Position numbers and translations under genes: made by a program
Source: a virus
Strand: one strand, 5' to 3'
IMG/VR virus record: IMGVR_UViG_3300044712_000564
Span: 1-28,424 of that record
DNA: 28,424 bases
The notes under the pieces: generated by a model
What the model saw: only the letters and a program-made list of their open reading frames with translations
Told to the model about the DNA's origin: nothing
Databases searched by the model: none
Shown here: positions 20,779 through 28,411 of the stretch, piece after piece
Position numbering within the stretch: position 1 is the first letter of the stretch
Layout of the letters: every line of letters begins with the position of its first letter

Positions 20779-21515
20779 AGGCCTCCCCCGATGAGTGAAC
20801 GACGGATGATCGTCTCACGCCCGGCGCTGTAGTAACGCTGGCCCGGGTGCAGCGCCCGTGCGGCCCGCTGGGCTGCGTTGGCGGCGCGGGAGATCTCGGC
20901 TCGTGCGGCCTTCTGGCCCTGCTCACCGGAGCGGAACTTGGCGCCGAACTGCATCTTGATCTCGTGAAACGACACCGCACGGCGCATCTCGCGTCGACTG
21001 CGGCTGCGCCCTTTGTGGTACGTCTGATAGAGCGCCTGGTTGGCGGTCATGGGCCCGGCCGCCTTGCGCTTCCTGGACCCGCCAAAGCTGGGACGGAACG
21101 CGTGCGTGCGTGTTTTGTAGTCCCCGGCGGCGAGGAGGAGGGCCCCGCTTTCCTTCAGAGCTGCGGCCTCGGCCACCGCGGAGATCATGCCGGCCGTGTC
21201 GCGCCCGATGGCATCGACTACCGCGCCCACGTCCCGGCCCTGACTCGCGGCGATCATCACCTCGTCCGCGCGCATCTTCTCGTAACGGTCGGCTGCGGCT
21301 TTGGCCGTGCCGATCCACTTCGGGGCCTTGCCCTTGGCGCCGGCCTGTGTGAAAGCGTAGGTGGCGATCCGCTCACCGTAGGCGTTGACCGCGTCCTTCG
21401 AGATGCCGGCCAGGATGAAGTGGGTCGCCAGTTCCGCGGTTCGCTCCGTGAACCTCACGAGGCGGCCGTTGTAGTCCTGGACCATCGACGCGCCCACGCG
21501 CGTGGTGACGGTCAC
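20775..21515 (-). CDS. Putative head-tail connection or neck protein (246 aa)
   Basis: GTG at 21515 overlaps the previous stop. Helix-rich with a strongly basic C-terminal half (SFGGSRKRKAAG, KGRSRSRREMRR, QKAARAEISRAANAAQRAARALHPGQRYYS). The N-terminal part is amphipathic (VRFTERTAELATHFILAGISKDAVNAYGERIATYAFTQAG), and HAFRPSFGGSRK is in the middle. It lies where minor neck or HK97 gp10-like proteins lie, but no family motif is clear. The basic part could meet DNA or the acidic capsid interface; that is inference. Confidence 0.5.
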   Translation of the reverse strand: MTVTTRVGASMVQDYNGRLVRFTERTAELATHFILAGISKDAVNAYGERIATYAFTQAGAKGKAPKWIGTAKAAADRYEKMRADEVMIAASQGRDVGAVVDAIGRDTAGMISAVAEAAALKESGALLLAAGDYKTRTHAFRPSFGGSRKRKAAGPMTANQALYQTYHKGRSRSRREMRRAVSFHEIKMQFGAKFRSGEQGQKAARAEISRAANAAQRAARALHPGQRYYSAGRETIIRRSLIGGGL

Positions 21516-21868
21516 GGCATCACCGCCGGATCCTGCCCCGGGTAGATCAGGGTGTAGACTCGGCTGCGCCCGTACTCCTGGACGCCCACGACCGCGAGAA
21601 GCATGTCACCATGGCGTACGCGGTCGCCGCCTCTGGCGTCGTCGCGGCTGGCGATCAGCAGCTCTCGCTCGCCATCGGCGGGAGTGAGTGTCCACGATGC
21701 CGCGGGCGTCGGCGGGCCGTTCGGGTCCATCATCACCATGCGGGGCGAGGTCTGCGCCAACGCGCCCAGGACCTCGAACTCCTCGGAGCGGTAGGCAGGC
21801 TCCCAGTCGCCCGAGTCGGTCCAGCGGCCCCGCGAACGGATCACGGTGTGTAGGTCCTCGCCGGTCAT
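21512..21868 (-). CDS. Putative head closure protein (118 aa)
   Basis: ATG at 21868 overlaps the previous stop. Strand-rich: EVLGALAQTSPRMVMMDPN, SWTLTPADGERELLIASRDD, VRHGDMLLAVVGVQEYGRSRVYTLIY. The repeated short strands and the final G-D-M-L-x-V-x-G-V-x-x-Y-x-R-S-R-V-Y-T strand pair recall small beta-barrel head-closure or stopper proteins. Position directly after the gp6-like connector supports it. Homology is not certain. Confidence 0.5.
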   Translation of the reverse strand: MTGEDLHTVIRSRGRWTDSGDWEPAYRSEEFEVLGALAQTSPRMVMMDPNGPPTPAASWTLTPADGERELLIASRDDARGGDRVRHGDMLLAVVGVQEYGRSRVYTLIYPGQDPAVMP

Positions 21869-22326
21869 GCTGGGATCGCTCCCGAGAGCGTGGCGTCCAG
21901 CAGGTAGCGGCGCCAGTGCCCGCGTGCCACGGCCAGAGGGCGGTAAGACGGATCGTTCGCGGCGTGCTGGGTTAGCCCGGTACCCCCGGCGCCGTTCTGG
22001 TCGCTAATCACGCCCGGCAGCGTGTAGCGCAGGTGGTACGCAACGCGCACATACTCCCAGACCCCGTATCGCACCGGGGCTGGGATGGCGGCAGCAGCCA
22101 GTACCTCATCGGCGGGCGCATCGGACAGGCCCATGCCGGCGATCCACTCCTGGGTGGGAATGGCCGGGTCCGTGAAGTCGCGCCGGCCGATCTCCTCGTG
22201 GCAGGTCTCGACCGCCACGTTGAACAGCTCTTGCAAGATCGGCTCGTCGCCGACCCGGTGACGAACATGGTTCAGGAGCTTCTTGTACTCCGTCGCCCAC
22301 GTCAGGCCCACGAGTACCGTGGTCAC
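21865..22326 (-). CDS. Head-tail connector, gp6-like
   Basis: 153 aa from a GTG at 22326, with no clear ribosome binding site. It is all helix as connectors usually are: YKKLLNHVRHRVGDEPILQELFNVAVETCHEEIGRRDF, then PTQEWIAGMGLSDAPADEVLAAAAIPAPVRYGVWEYVRVAYHLRYTLPGV. A polar loop and a late RGHWRRYLLD helix follow. The place after capsid and before closure protein is that of HK97 gp6-type adaptors, which bind the portal ring. The 97-nt gap upstream carries a strong stem-loop that may affect its expression. Confidence 0.55.
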   Translation of the reverse strand: MTTVLVGLTWATEYKKLLNHVRHRVGDEPILQELFNVAVETCHEEIGRRDFTDPAIPTQEWIAGMGLSDAPADEVLAAAAIPAPVRYGVWEYVRVAYHLRYTLPGVISDQNGAGGTGLTQHAANDPSYRPLAVARGHWRRYLLDATLSGAIPA

Positions 22327-22346
22327 GGCGTCACCCGGGCAAAGGA

Positions 22347-22415
22347 CACCACGAGCCCCCGACTACTCGGGGGAGAGGAGGCGGGCTGCATGGACCCGGC
22401 CGAGGGCTCGTGGTG
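22347..22415 (-). promoter_or_regulatory. Branched stem-loop after the capsid-linked gene
   Basis: Outer arms CACCACGAGCCC (minus strand, 22404-22415) and GGGCTCGTGGTG (22347-22358) pair over 12 bp. An inner 7-bp hairpin CCCCCGA/TCGGGGG (22356-22362 with 22367-22373) has a CTAC loop. The arms share three bases, so the last 3 bp of the outer stem and the inner hairpin exclude each other. There is no U tract, so it is not a standard terminator; an RNA-processing, stability or partial termination element is more likely. Confidence 0.6.
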
Positions 22416-22423
22416 AAGGTGGG

Positions 22424-22618
22424 TCACTGGATCGACGGGCCCCCATCCCGGCGCGACTGCGTGCGCTTGTCGGCCTGCGCCGTGGTGCGCTGTGACTTGA
22501 TCTTGCCGGCGTCGGCATCACTCAGGAGCTTCACGGCCTCCTTGCGAGCGAGCATGCCCCGGGCGACACAATAGGGCCGCCGGGTGATGGTGCCGTCATT
22601 CTCGAGAACGTAGGTCAT
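22424..22618 (-). CDS. Small protein between capsid and connector genes (64 aa)
   Basis: I choose the ATG at 22618 because AGAAGGAGAAG lies just before it; a longer frame from an ATG at 22696 overlaps the capsid stop and crosses a strong hairpin. The protein begins with short strands (TYVLENDGTITRRPYCVARG), then a Lys/Arg-rich, probably disordered C-terminus with Gln, Thr and Ser. Phages often encode a small head decoration or connector accessory here, but no family is recognised. Confidence 0.55.
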   Translation of the reverse strand: MTYVLENDGTITRRPYCVARGMLARKEAVKLLSDADAGKIKSQRTTAQADKRTQSRRDGGPSIQ

Positions 22619-22642
22619 GCGATTCTTCTCCTTCTGGTTGCC

Positions 22643-22660
22643 GGGCCCCCGTGCGGGCCC
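22643..22660 (-). promoter_or_regulatory. GGGCCC hairpin between capsid and 64-aa gene
   Basis: Two GGGCCC arms (22643-22648 and 22655-22660) with a 6-nt loop, upstream of the 64-aa gene's ribosome binding site. No U tract follows. Together with the larger structure at 22347-22415 it brackets the 64-aa gene. Confidence 0.4.
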
Positions 22661-22695
22661 AGCGGGATCGACTGCGGTACACGGCCGCTTGATCA

Positions 22696-24273
22696 TCAGC
22701 CGGCGCTCGGGGCCTCGTCGAACTCACCGATGACGCAGGCGTTGGGGCGCACGATCATGTGTTCCACCATCGTCTCGGCCAGGATGGTCTGCTGGTTGAG
22801 GATGAACTGGTTGCCGGTGTAGCCGACCACCACGCGGTCCATGTTCGTGTTGCGAACGACCTTAGAGAAGAGGTCGTGCTGCACCACGAAGAAATCGCCC
22901 TGGGTGACCTCCCAGCAGGGGTGGATCGTGCCGAAGGCCGTCACGATCGAGCCGTCGATCGCGCGGTATCCGTCGATGCTGCCGCCCATGAGCGGGAAGA
23001 CGTAGGCACCACCGCCGGCGGCGGCGACCTTGGCCTTGCTCATGTTGCGGAGGTCGATCGGGTTGACGTGGATCGTCGCGGCAGCGGGGAACCGCAGCGA
23101 GGCGGTCGCCATCGCGATCGCGTCGAACATGGTGTCACCCACCTCGCCGTCACTCCACGCGTAGGTGGGGCTCGTGGTCGAGGACACCACGCCATGGATC
23201 GAGCCGGCGTAGATGGTGCTCGGGGCGGTGCCGAGTCCGGATACGAGCTGCTGGGAGAGCGTGTAGCGCAGACCGGACAGGAGCCGCGAGGAAAGCTCGG
23301 CCTCGAGGCCGGGCACCGTAGCGAGCGCCTGGACCGAGAGCGGGATGTAGTGAGCGAGCACCCGCAGGGTCACGGAGTCGCTCTCGTAGCCCCAGAGGGC
23401 GGCGGGCTTCGTGTAGCCCTCGGCCGTGGTGCCCACGTCCACCGAGGTCACCGACTGCGCGGTCTCGACCGTGGCGCCCATGGTAGCGGTGCAGGTGATC
23501 TGCGTGCCGCTGTCGACGGTGAGGATCGTCCGCTCGATCATGCCACCGCCGTCGTGGATGCGGATCACCATGCCGGGGAACGCGCCGGCCGTGTTGTCGA
23601 CCGTGAGCACTGCGGAGCCGCTCTCGGTCTGCGCCGTGAGCTTCGTGTGGAAGCCGAGGGCCCCGCCGCCCACCGCGGTCTCGCGGATGAACGGGTAGAC
23701 GGCCACGCCGATCGGCGGCAGCTCGGGGACGAAGTCCACGAAGGACCGGGGGCGGTTGTGGCCCTGGTCGAGCGCCAGGTACGGCTGCACCGTGGACTGC
23801 GGGATCATCAGGCTCGTGTCCAGGGTGGTCACGGCGCGGGCGCTGATGTCCAGGGGTCGGTTGATCTCGATCTGTTTGTCCCGGCTCCACGAGCCGCGCG
23901 AGGCGTGCTCCACGACGCCCGCCTTGACCATCGCGTCCACGAGGTCGGCGTTGGCGCTGCGCCGGTCGGTGGCACCGGCGGGGGCGGCGGTGCGGGCGGC
24001 CATCGCGTCGAGGCTGGCGCGAAGCGCGGCGTTGTCATTCTTCAGCTCGGCCAGCGCGGCCACGGTCTCGTTGATGCGCTTCTCGGCGGCATCGCGGCTC
24101 GACGTGTCGGGCACGGCGTGCTGGGCGCGGGCCTGCGCCTCGGCCTGCATGGCGTCGATCTGCGACTTGAGACCGGCCACATGGCCGTCCATCTCGCTAC
24201 GCACCAGCGCGGCGATGTCCTGGGGGTTGAGCTGCGGAGCGCCCGCTGGCTCGGTTCGGGTCGTCATGGTCAT
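22696..24273 (-). CDS. Major capsid protein, HK97 fold with scaffold-like N-terminus
   Basis: 525 aa; ATG at 24273 follows AAGGAG and overlaps the protease stop. Residues 15-95 are an Ala/Glu/Lys/Arg-rich helical region (a likely delta/scaffold domain that the protease removes). The capsid fold follows: FVDFVPELPPIGVAVYPFIRETAVGG (residues 178-203), then FHTKLTAQTESGS. Later come GYTKPAALWGYESDSVTLRVLAHYIPLSVQALATVPGLEAELSSRLLSGLRYTLSQQLVSG, and near the end FVVQHDLFSKVVRNTNMDRVVVGYTGNQFILNQQTIL. Residues 218-280 look like a beta-domain insertion near the E-loop (VLTVDNTAGAFPGMVIRIHDGGG). About 5 copies per capsomer face are expected in a T-number lattice. The call is firm. Confidence 0.9.
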   Translation of the reverse strand: MTMTTRTEPAGAPQLNPQDIAALVRSEMDGHVAGLKSQIDAMQAEAQARAQHAVPDTSSRDAAEKRINETVAALAELKNDNAALRASLDAMAARTAAPAGATDRRSANADLVDAMVKAGVVEHASRGSWSRDKQIEINRPLDISARAVTTLDTSLMIPQSTVQPYLALDQGHNRPRSFVDFVPELPPIGVAVYPFIRETAVGGGALGFHTKLTAQTESGSAVLTVDNTAGAFPGMVIRIHDGGGMIERTILTVDSGTQITCTATMGATVETAQSVTSVDVGTTAEGYTKPAALWGYESDSVTLRVLAHYIPLSVQALATVPGLEAELSSRLLSGLRYTLSQQLVSGLGTAPSTIYAGSIHGVVSSTTSPTYAWSDGEVGDTMFDAIAMATASLRFPAAATIHVNPIDLRNMSKAKVAAAGGGAYVFPLMGGSIDGYRAIDGSIVTAFGTIHPCWEVTQGDFFVVQHDLFSKVVRNTNMDRVVVGYTGNQFILNQQTILAETMVEHMIVRPNACVIGEFDEAPSAG

Positions 24274-24806
24274 CTCGGATCTCCTTGAGCGGCCGGAGCC
24301 GCGACTGTTGCTGTCCCGGGCTCCGGGCTCCCGTCGTCGTATTCCTCGGTTTCTATCCAGGCGCGCGTGGCTCGGTAGGCTGGCGACCCGGTGATCGCCC
24401 CGCCGGTCAGGTCGGCGGCCGTGAGCACGCGCCGGTTCTGCTTGTTCAGTGGCTCGTACTTGGCCGACTCGGTCGACCAGGTCGCGGACATTCCCCGGAG
24501 TGCCCCGGAGCGGATGGCCTCCACCACGTCCTGAGCGTCCTGGGACTGGTGGGGCCGGATGTCCACGAGCAGGCCCGTACGGTCTTCCTTGGCTCCGACG
24601 ATGATCCCGATCGGCACCCGACGCGGGCCGTTCAGGCCGATCGAGTCATGTTCGAAGTCGAGGGGCAGCGGGTTGGCCTCGCTCACCCGGGCCACCGACT
24701 CGGCAAACGCGCCGCGCCGGGGCTGTTCCATGGTGCCGTCCGGGAGTCGGGCGAGGTCGCCCCAGGGCACGAGGTATCCGCGAATCAGCGTGCGGGTGGC
24801 CTTCAC
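24270..24806 (-). CDS. Prohead maturation protease, HK97/S78 type
   Basis: 178 aa from the GTG at 24806, which overlaps the portal stop (GTGA). The start MKATRTLIRGYLVPWGDLARLPDGTMEQPRRGAF is typical (I-x-G-Y-x-x-P-W). The catalytic His53 lies in PLDFEHDSIG and Ser107 in GALRGMSATW, the usual herpesvirus-type Ser-His arrangement. LTAADLTGGAITGSPAYRATRAWI forms the last core part. It cuts the N-terminal scaffold domain of the capsid protein during maturation. Gene order portal-protease-capsid supports it. Confidence 0.9.
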   Translation of the reverse strand: MKATRTLIRGYLVPWGDLARLPDGTMEQPRRGAFAESVARVSEANPLPLDFEHDSIGLNGPRRVPIGIIVGAKEDRTGLLVDIRPHQSQDAQDVVEAIRSGALRGMSATWSTESAKYEPLNKQNRRVLTAADLTGGAITGSPAYRATRAWIETEEYDDGSPEPGTATVAAPAAQGDPR

Positions 24807-26143
24807 TCCATCACCTCTGGGTCTTCGGCGTCGTCTTCGTCGGCGTCGTCCGCTGCGGGCTCGGGGGTCTCGGGCATCGGCTCTCGGCCGGCGATCACCT
24901 GCGCCTGGTTCGGCTGGTCTAGTTCCGGACGGTTCGGCATGTCGAGCTGTACCCGCTCGGCTGCGTCGTTCGGGGAGTAGCCCATGGTCACGAGTTTCTG
25001 GCCGACCGAAGCGCGGCGGTCGAGAAGCGCCAGGGCCACGTCGGAGCCGCTAAGGTCATACCAGAGCCGCACCTTGCCAGCCTGATCCGCGGGGACGATC
25101 TGCGCCGTTAGCTGGGAGTAGATATCCCGTGACAGGCCGAATAGGGTGCGCTCCCACCAGCTGATCCGCCGCTCTGCCTGAGAGGATCGGTCGGCCTCGA
25201 CGGTGGTAACCATGGACTCCGGGCAACCGACCACTGCCAGGATCTCCCGGCGGGCCTCGACGCGCGCCGGGTTGGCCCCGGTCTCGCCCGCGTTCGGCGG
25301 GGGCGCCAGGAGTTGCCAACCCTCGCCGCCAACCATCGGGGTCCCGTCCTGCGTGGACAAGCCTACCTGCTCGCGGATGGCGGCCAGGGTGGCGCGCTGT
25401 TTCTCCGGGCTGATCGTGTCGTAGCCCTTGACCGCGATGAGCACGCCGGGGGCGATCCGGTTGTTTAGGTTCGCTTGGACTCGCTGCCGCGCGATGGCGT
25501 CGATCTGGATCGAGGGCAGGGCGGCCCGGAACACGCTCATCGACTGAGTGAACGACGTGGGGTGCGCCTTGCGGAGATGCACCACCTGATCGGCGCGGTA
25601 GGTGCCCTCTGACCCGTGGCGGTAGTATGCCGGCCAGTGCTGCGGGGTCTCGTCGATCGAGAGCGCCTCGAAGATGAGCGGCCACAGGGCCACCGGCCAG
25701 GGGTCGGACAGGCCCGAGGCGATGCGGGCCACAAAGCCCACGTCGGCCATCTGCAGGTGAATCGCGGCGACCTTGAGCCAGTCTGACCAGCTCCAGTTCG
25801 GTGGCGAAGAGGTCGAGCCGAGTGGAGCCGTGATCAGCTTGTTGAGCGGGTGGTTCTCATCGCGCACCCACTGGTTGCCCTTGCGGACTTGCACCACCGG
25901 GGGGAGCTCCGCGATCGCTTCGGCGTTCGCTGTGATCCCCAGGTACGCCCACGCGCACGCCTGCAGGGTGCGCTGCATGTCCCCGAGGTTCATGCTCAGG
26001 GTGACGGTCGGACCGATGTTCCCAAAGTTGACGTTGGCGATCAGAGGCGGACCCGCCCACCCGGGCAAGGGGTCATAGGACGCACGCGCCTGTAGATCCG
26101 CGGGAGCGGACTGCCGGCCGAACATGCGGGACCAGAGACCCAT
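24803..26143 (-). CDS. Portal protein, HK97 family
   Basis: 446 aa. The ATG at 26143 (MGLWSRMFG) is preferred over the upstream in-frame GTG because a -10 box ends 6 nt before it. The fold starts with LQRTLQACAWAYLGITANAEAIAELPPVVQVRKG, the usual portal N-terminal helix with A-x-A-x-A. It continues with LNKLITAP, WLKVAAIHLQMADVGFVARIAS, VVHLRKAHPTSF, and the clip/stem region APPPNAGETGANPARVEARREILAVVGCPESMVTTVEADRSSQAERRISWWERTL. The last 40 residues are acidic and Pro-rich (EPAADDADEDDAEDPEVME). It forms the dodecamer through which DNA is packed. Call firm. Confidence 0.9.
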   Translation of the reverse strand: MGLWSRMFGRQSAPADLQARASYDPLPGWAGPPLIANVNFGNIGPTVTLSMNLGDMQRTLQACAWAYLGITANAEAIAELPPVVQVRKGNQWVRDENHPLNKLITAPLGSTSSPPNWSWSDWLKVAAIHLQMADVGFVARIASGLSDPWPVALWPLIFEALSIDETPQHWPAYYRHGSEGTYRADQVVHLRKAHPTSFTQSMSVFRAALPSIQIDAIARQRVQANLNNRIAPGVLIAVKGYDTISPEKQRATLAAIREQVGLSTQDGTPMVGGEGWQLLAPPPNAGETGANPARVEARREILAVVGCPESMVTTVEADRSSQAERRISWWERTLFGLSRDIYSQLTAQIVPADQAGKVRLWYDLSGSDVALALLDRRASVGQKLVTMGYSPNDAAERVQLDMPNRPELDQPNQAQVIAGREPMPETPEPAADDADEDDAEDPEVME

Positions 26144-26149
26144 GCACGG

Positions 26150-26178
26150 ATCATACACGATCCGTTAACGATTGTCTA
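26150..26178 (-). promoter_or_regulatory. Late promoter before portal, overlapping a palindrome
   Basis: -35 TAGACA (26173-26178), 17-bp spacer and -10 TATGAT (26150-26155) lie in the 45-nt gap after the large terminase. The portal ATG is 6 nt after the -10. A 7-bp inverted repeat ACGGATC/GATCCGT (26146-26152, 26159-26165) covers the -10. CGTGTA occurs twice on the minus strand (26154-26159, 26177-26182). Confidence 0.6.
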
Positions 26179-26188
26179 CACGTTACGT

Positions 26189-27787
26189 TTATCTCCGCAG
26201 CGGCACCACGTTGTCACGATCTTCTGCTCCGAGCGACCGCGGGACGCAGACCCCGAGGTCAAACCGCTTGGAGAAAAGAAGGGCTTGACTTGTGGCGTCG
26301 ACCTGATCGTCATGCGTGCCGTTGGGAAAGGCGAACAGCTCGGCCAGGTAGGCTGCGCTCCACGTCCACGCCCCGCCCGCTGGGGTGGGCACCATGACCA
26401 GCCCGTCCTCGAACTCGCCCGCCACGGCCGCCAGTCGTTCGCCCTTCTGCGTGCCCTGCACCTCGAAATCAGCCACATTCGGGAGTGTCTGCCGCAGGTA
26501 CTCCGCGACGTTCGGCCCACTCGCTTTGGCTTCGATCACGGTCTGCGTGTGATGGTAGCCCGCGCATCCGCCCCACTCGGCCTCGAGGCGAAGCACGGCC
26601 TGGGCCATGCGTTGCGGCAGGCACCGCTCGCGGAACTGCGCCAGGAGCACACGGAGGCAGCGGGCCCCCGGGCGGTCGAGGATCCCCCAGACCTGCACCA
26701 CTGCATAGTCAGAGTCGGTGGTGCGCTTCCAGGTGCCGTCCACGCTGATGACGATGCACTCCCAGGGCTTAGCCCCGGGCTCCTCGAAGCGGGCGAGCTC
26801 GGGGATCAACTTGCCGGGGCAGAGCGCGGAGTGTTCCCCGTCGCCCCAGTACCGGAGCCAGTGGCGCTGGATCATCGCGCCTCCAGCGGGAGCAGGCACT
26901 TGGTTATACTGTGTCTGATACCCGATCTCTGAGAGGTTCAAGCGGGCCGACTCAAGGACCTTCGGCGTCAACAGCCGGTCGTCAAGTAATTCGCCCTTCT
27001 CCTTCCGCCAATCGACCCACCCTAGCGATGTAGGGGCGTGGCCCTCTCCGTCGTACTCGGCCGGAAGACACAGGTGATCCCACCCGCCCTGAACGAGCGC
27101 CATGCCCGGTGGGTCGCCCTCGGCTAGGCGCTGTGCAATGATGCACTCGGCCGTTGGGACGCCGAGGGTCAAGCGCGTGGTGGCAACAGTGGAGTACCAG
27201 TCCCAGGCGCGGGCGACGGTGTCCAGGTTGCGGCCGGCAAGGATTTCCTTGGCGTCCACGAGGTCATCCGCGAGGATGCGCGGGGCACGCATGCCGATTA
27301 GGTTCGAGCCCGTGGACTGCGACCAGCGCGCGCCGCCGGCTGTGTTTTCGAAGTAGCTCTTCGTGTCCTGGCTGCGGCTGAACTGCCACGAGGGGCGGAA
27401 GGTCCGTTGGTACCACTCCGAGGCGATCAGCTCGTGCATCCGGTTCGCGCCGATGAGCGCAACCCGTGGGTTGGCCGAGAGACAAATCGCCCGCATGGTG
27501 GGGTCCCAGGTCCACGCCCATGCCATCCCATAGATCGATGCGAACATGGACTTCGCGGTGCCGGGGGGCTGGCAGATGAGCAGCCTGGGGATCTGTCCGC
27601 GCCACCACGCTTCGACGTGGGTTGCTACCGCGTCCTGCATGGGGCCCCAGTGCAGCACCTGGCCCGGGTGTAGCGACGCCCAGCCGCGCCGAATGAAGTC
27701 GGATAGGGACTCACGGCACAGCCGCGCCTCGGCCGCGCGCCGCACCTCGGAGGCGGGTAGACCGGCCACTGTCTCGAGTGCGATCAT
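26189..27787 (-). CDS. Terminase large subunit
   Basis: 532 aa, ATG at 27787 overlapping the small terminase stop. The ATPase has a Walker A-like LLICQPPGTAKSM (residues 69-81) and a Walker B ILADDLVD (171-178). YQTQYNQVPAPAGGAMI (290-306) leads into the nuclease. The RNase-H-like nuclease has Asp350 in ISVDGTWKRT, Glu419 in VIEAKASG, and Asp493/Asp494/Asp497 in THDDQVDATSQAL. These are the catalytic carboxylates of headful or cos-cutting terminases. The enzyme cuts and packages DNA through the portal, which is the next gene. Complete and intact. Confidence 0.92.
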   Translation of the reverse strand: MIALETVAGLPASEVRRAAEARLCRESLSDFIRRGWASLHPGQVLHWGPMQDAVATHVEAWWRGQIPRLLICQPPGTAKSMFASIYGMAWAWTWDPTMRAICLSANPRVALIGANRMHELIASEWYQRTFRPSWQFSRSQDTKSYFENTAGGARWSQSTGSNLIGMRAPRILADDLVDAKEILAGRNLDTVARAWDWYSTVATTRLTLGVPTAECIIAQRLAEGDPPGMALVQGGWDHLCLPAEYDGEGHAPTSLGWVDWRKEKGELLDDRLLTPKVLESARLNLSEIGYQTQYNQVPAPAGGAMIQRHWLRYWGDGEHSALCPGKLIPELARFEEPGAKPWECIVISVDGTWKRTTDSDYAVVQVWGILDRPGARCLRVLLAQFRERCLPQRMAQAVLRLEAEWGGCAGYHHTQTVIEAKASGPNVAEYLRQTLPNVADFEVQGTQKGERLAAVAGEFEDGLVMVPTPAGGAWTWSAAYLAELFAFPNGTHDDQVDATSQALLFSKRFDLGVCVPRSLGAEDRDNVVPLRR

Positions 27788-28332
27788 CCTTCGGCCGGAG
27801 CGCCGTCACCCAGGCCACCCAGAAGGGCCCGGAGCGCGTCCAGGTCCATGCGATCGGTGACCCGCTCGGCCAGAACCCGCGCGGAGCGAAGCGGATCGGC
27901 TGGGTCGAGCTTGGGACGGGATAGCTTCGTGAGGCCGGCGACCTCCATCAGGGCCAGGTTCGCAGCCAGTTTCAGGTGAGGCTTGAGGTCATCCGAGGCC
28001 GCGAGGTCCTTCACCCGGCGCACGCAGGCCAGTAGATCGGCCTGGGCGATGGCACGGGCGGCCATGATCGGGTCCTCGATCCCGCTGATGTCGGGTTCCG
28101 GGGCCTCGCTGGGGACCTGGGCACCAGCCTGGACAGCGTCCCATGAGGCCGCTCGCGCGTCCCATGCGTGCTTCGTGCGCCAACGCCGGAGGTTCGAGTT
28201 GCTGTCCACCCCGGCGGCCACGAGCACTGGGATGCCGCGGGGCCGGTTCGGCATCGCACACCACGCCCGGAAGGCCGCGTGGGCGGCCGGGGTCTCCTTG
28301 GGTAGCGCCTTGGGATAGGGTCGGTCGGCCAT
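27784..28332 (-). CDS. Terminase small subunit-like protein
   Basis: 182 aa. I place the start at the ATG at 28332 rather than the in-frame TTG at 28338, because a TATGAT box ends 6 nt before this ATG and no ribosome binding site is seen. Residues 15-60 hold a helix-turn-helix-like region (KETPAAHAAFRAWCAMPNRPRGIPVLVAAGVDSNSNLRRWRTKHAWDARAASWD), which fits terminase DNA binding. It is followed by a helical core (ADLLACVRRVKDLAASDDLKPHLKLAANLALMEVAGL) and a C-terminal helix (RMDLDALRALLGGLG). Position directly before the large subunit is the main support. It recognises the packaging start. Confidence 0.75.
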   Translation of the reverse strand: MADRPYPKALPKETPAAHAAFRAWCAMPNRPRGIPVLVAAGVDSNSNLRRWRTKHAWDARAASWDAVQAGAQVPSEAPEPDISGIEDPIMAARAIAQADLLACVRRVKDLAASDDLKPHLKLAANLALMEVAGLTKLSRPKLDPADPLRSARVLAERVTDRMDLDALRALLGGLGDGAPAEG

Positions 28333-28411
28333 GCCCAAATCATAACCGAAATGGGCAACCGCGGCTATCTATCGTTGTAAGCGTGGGCACTTATTGCCGA
28401 TTTTTTGGGCA
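28332..28411 (-). promoter_or_regulatory. Promoter region of the late operon with TGGGCA repeats
   Basis: Minus-strand TATGAT (28339-28344) lies 6 nt before the terminase ATG; no good -35 is visible 17 bp upstream. On the plus strand TGGGCA is repeated at 28352-28357, 28384-28389 and 28406-28411, with an inverted TGCCCA at 28332-28337 across the -10. The spacings 32 and 22 nt are close to whole helix turns, as expected for binding sites of an activator or repressor. Confidence 0.45.

Noticed and set aside
22643-22660. Rho-independent terminator after the capsid gene
   Set aside because: The stem is followed by no run of U on the minus strand, and a gene with a strong ribosome binding site follows directly.
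22693-22699. CTGATGA on the minus strand at the capsid stop
   Set aside because: It comes from the stop codon context (GGC-TGA-TGA). No upstream stem I partner or cleavage triplet could be found.
22759-24288. Plus-strand frame of 509 codons
   Set aside because: Antisense to the major capsid gene; composition biased to Val, Gly, His, Arg and Asp.
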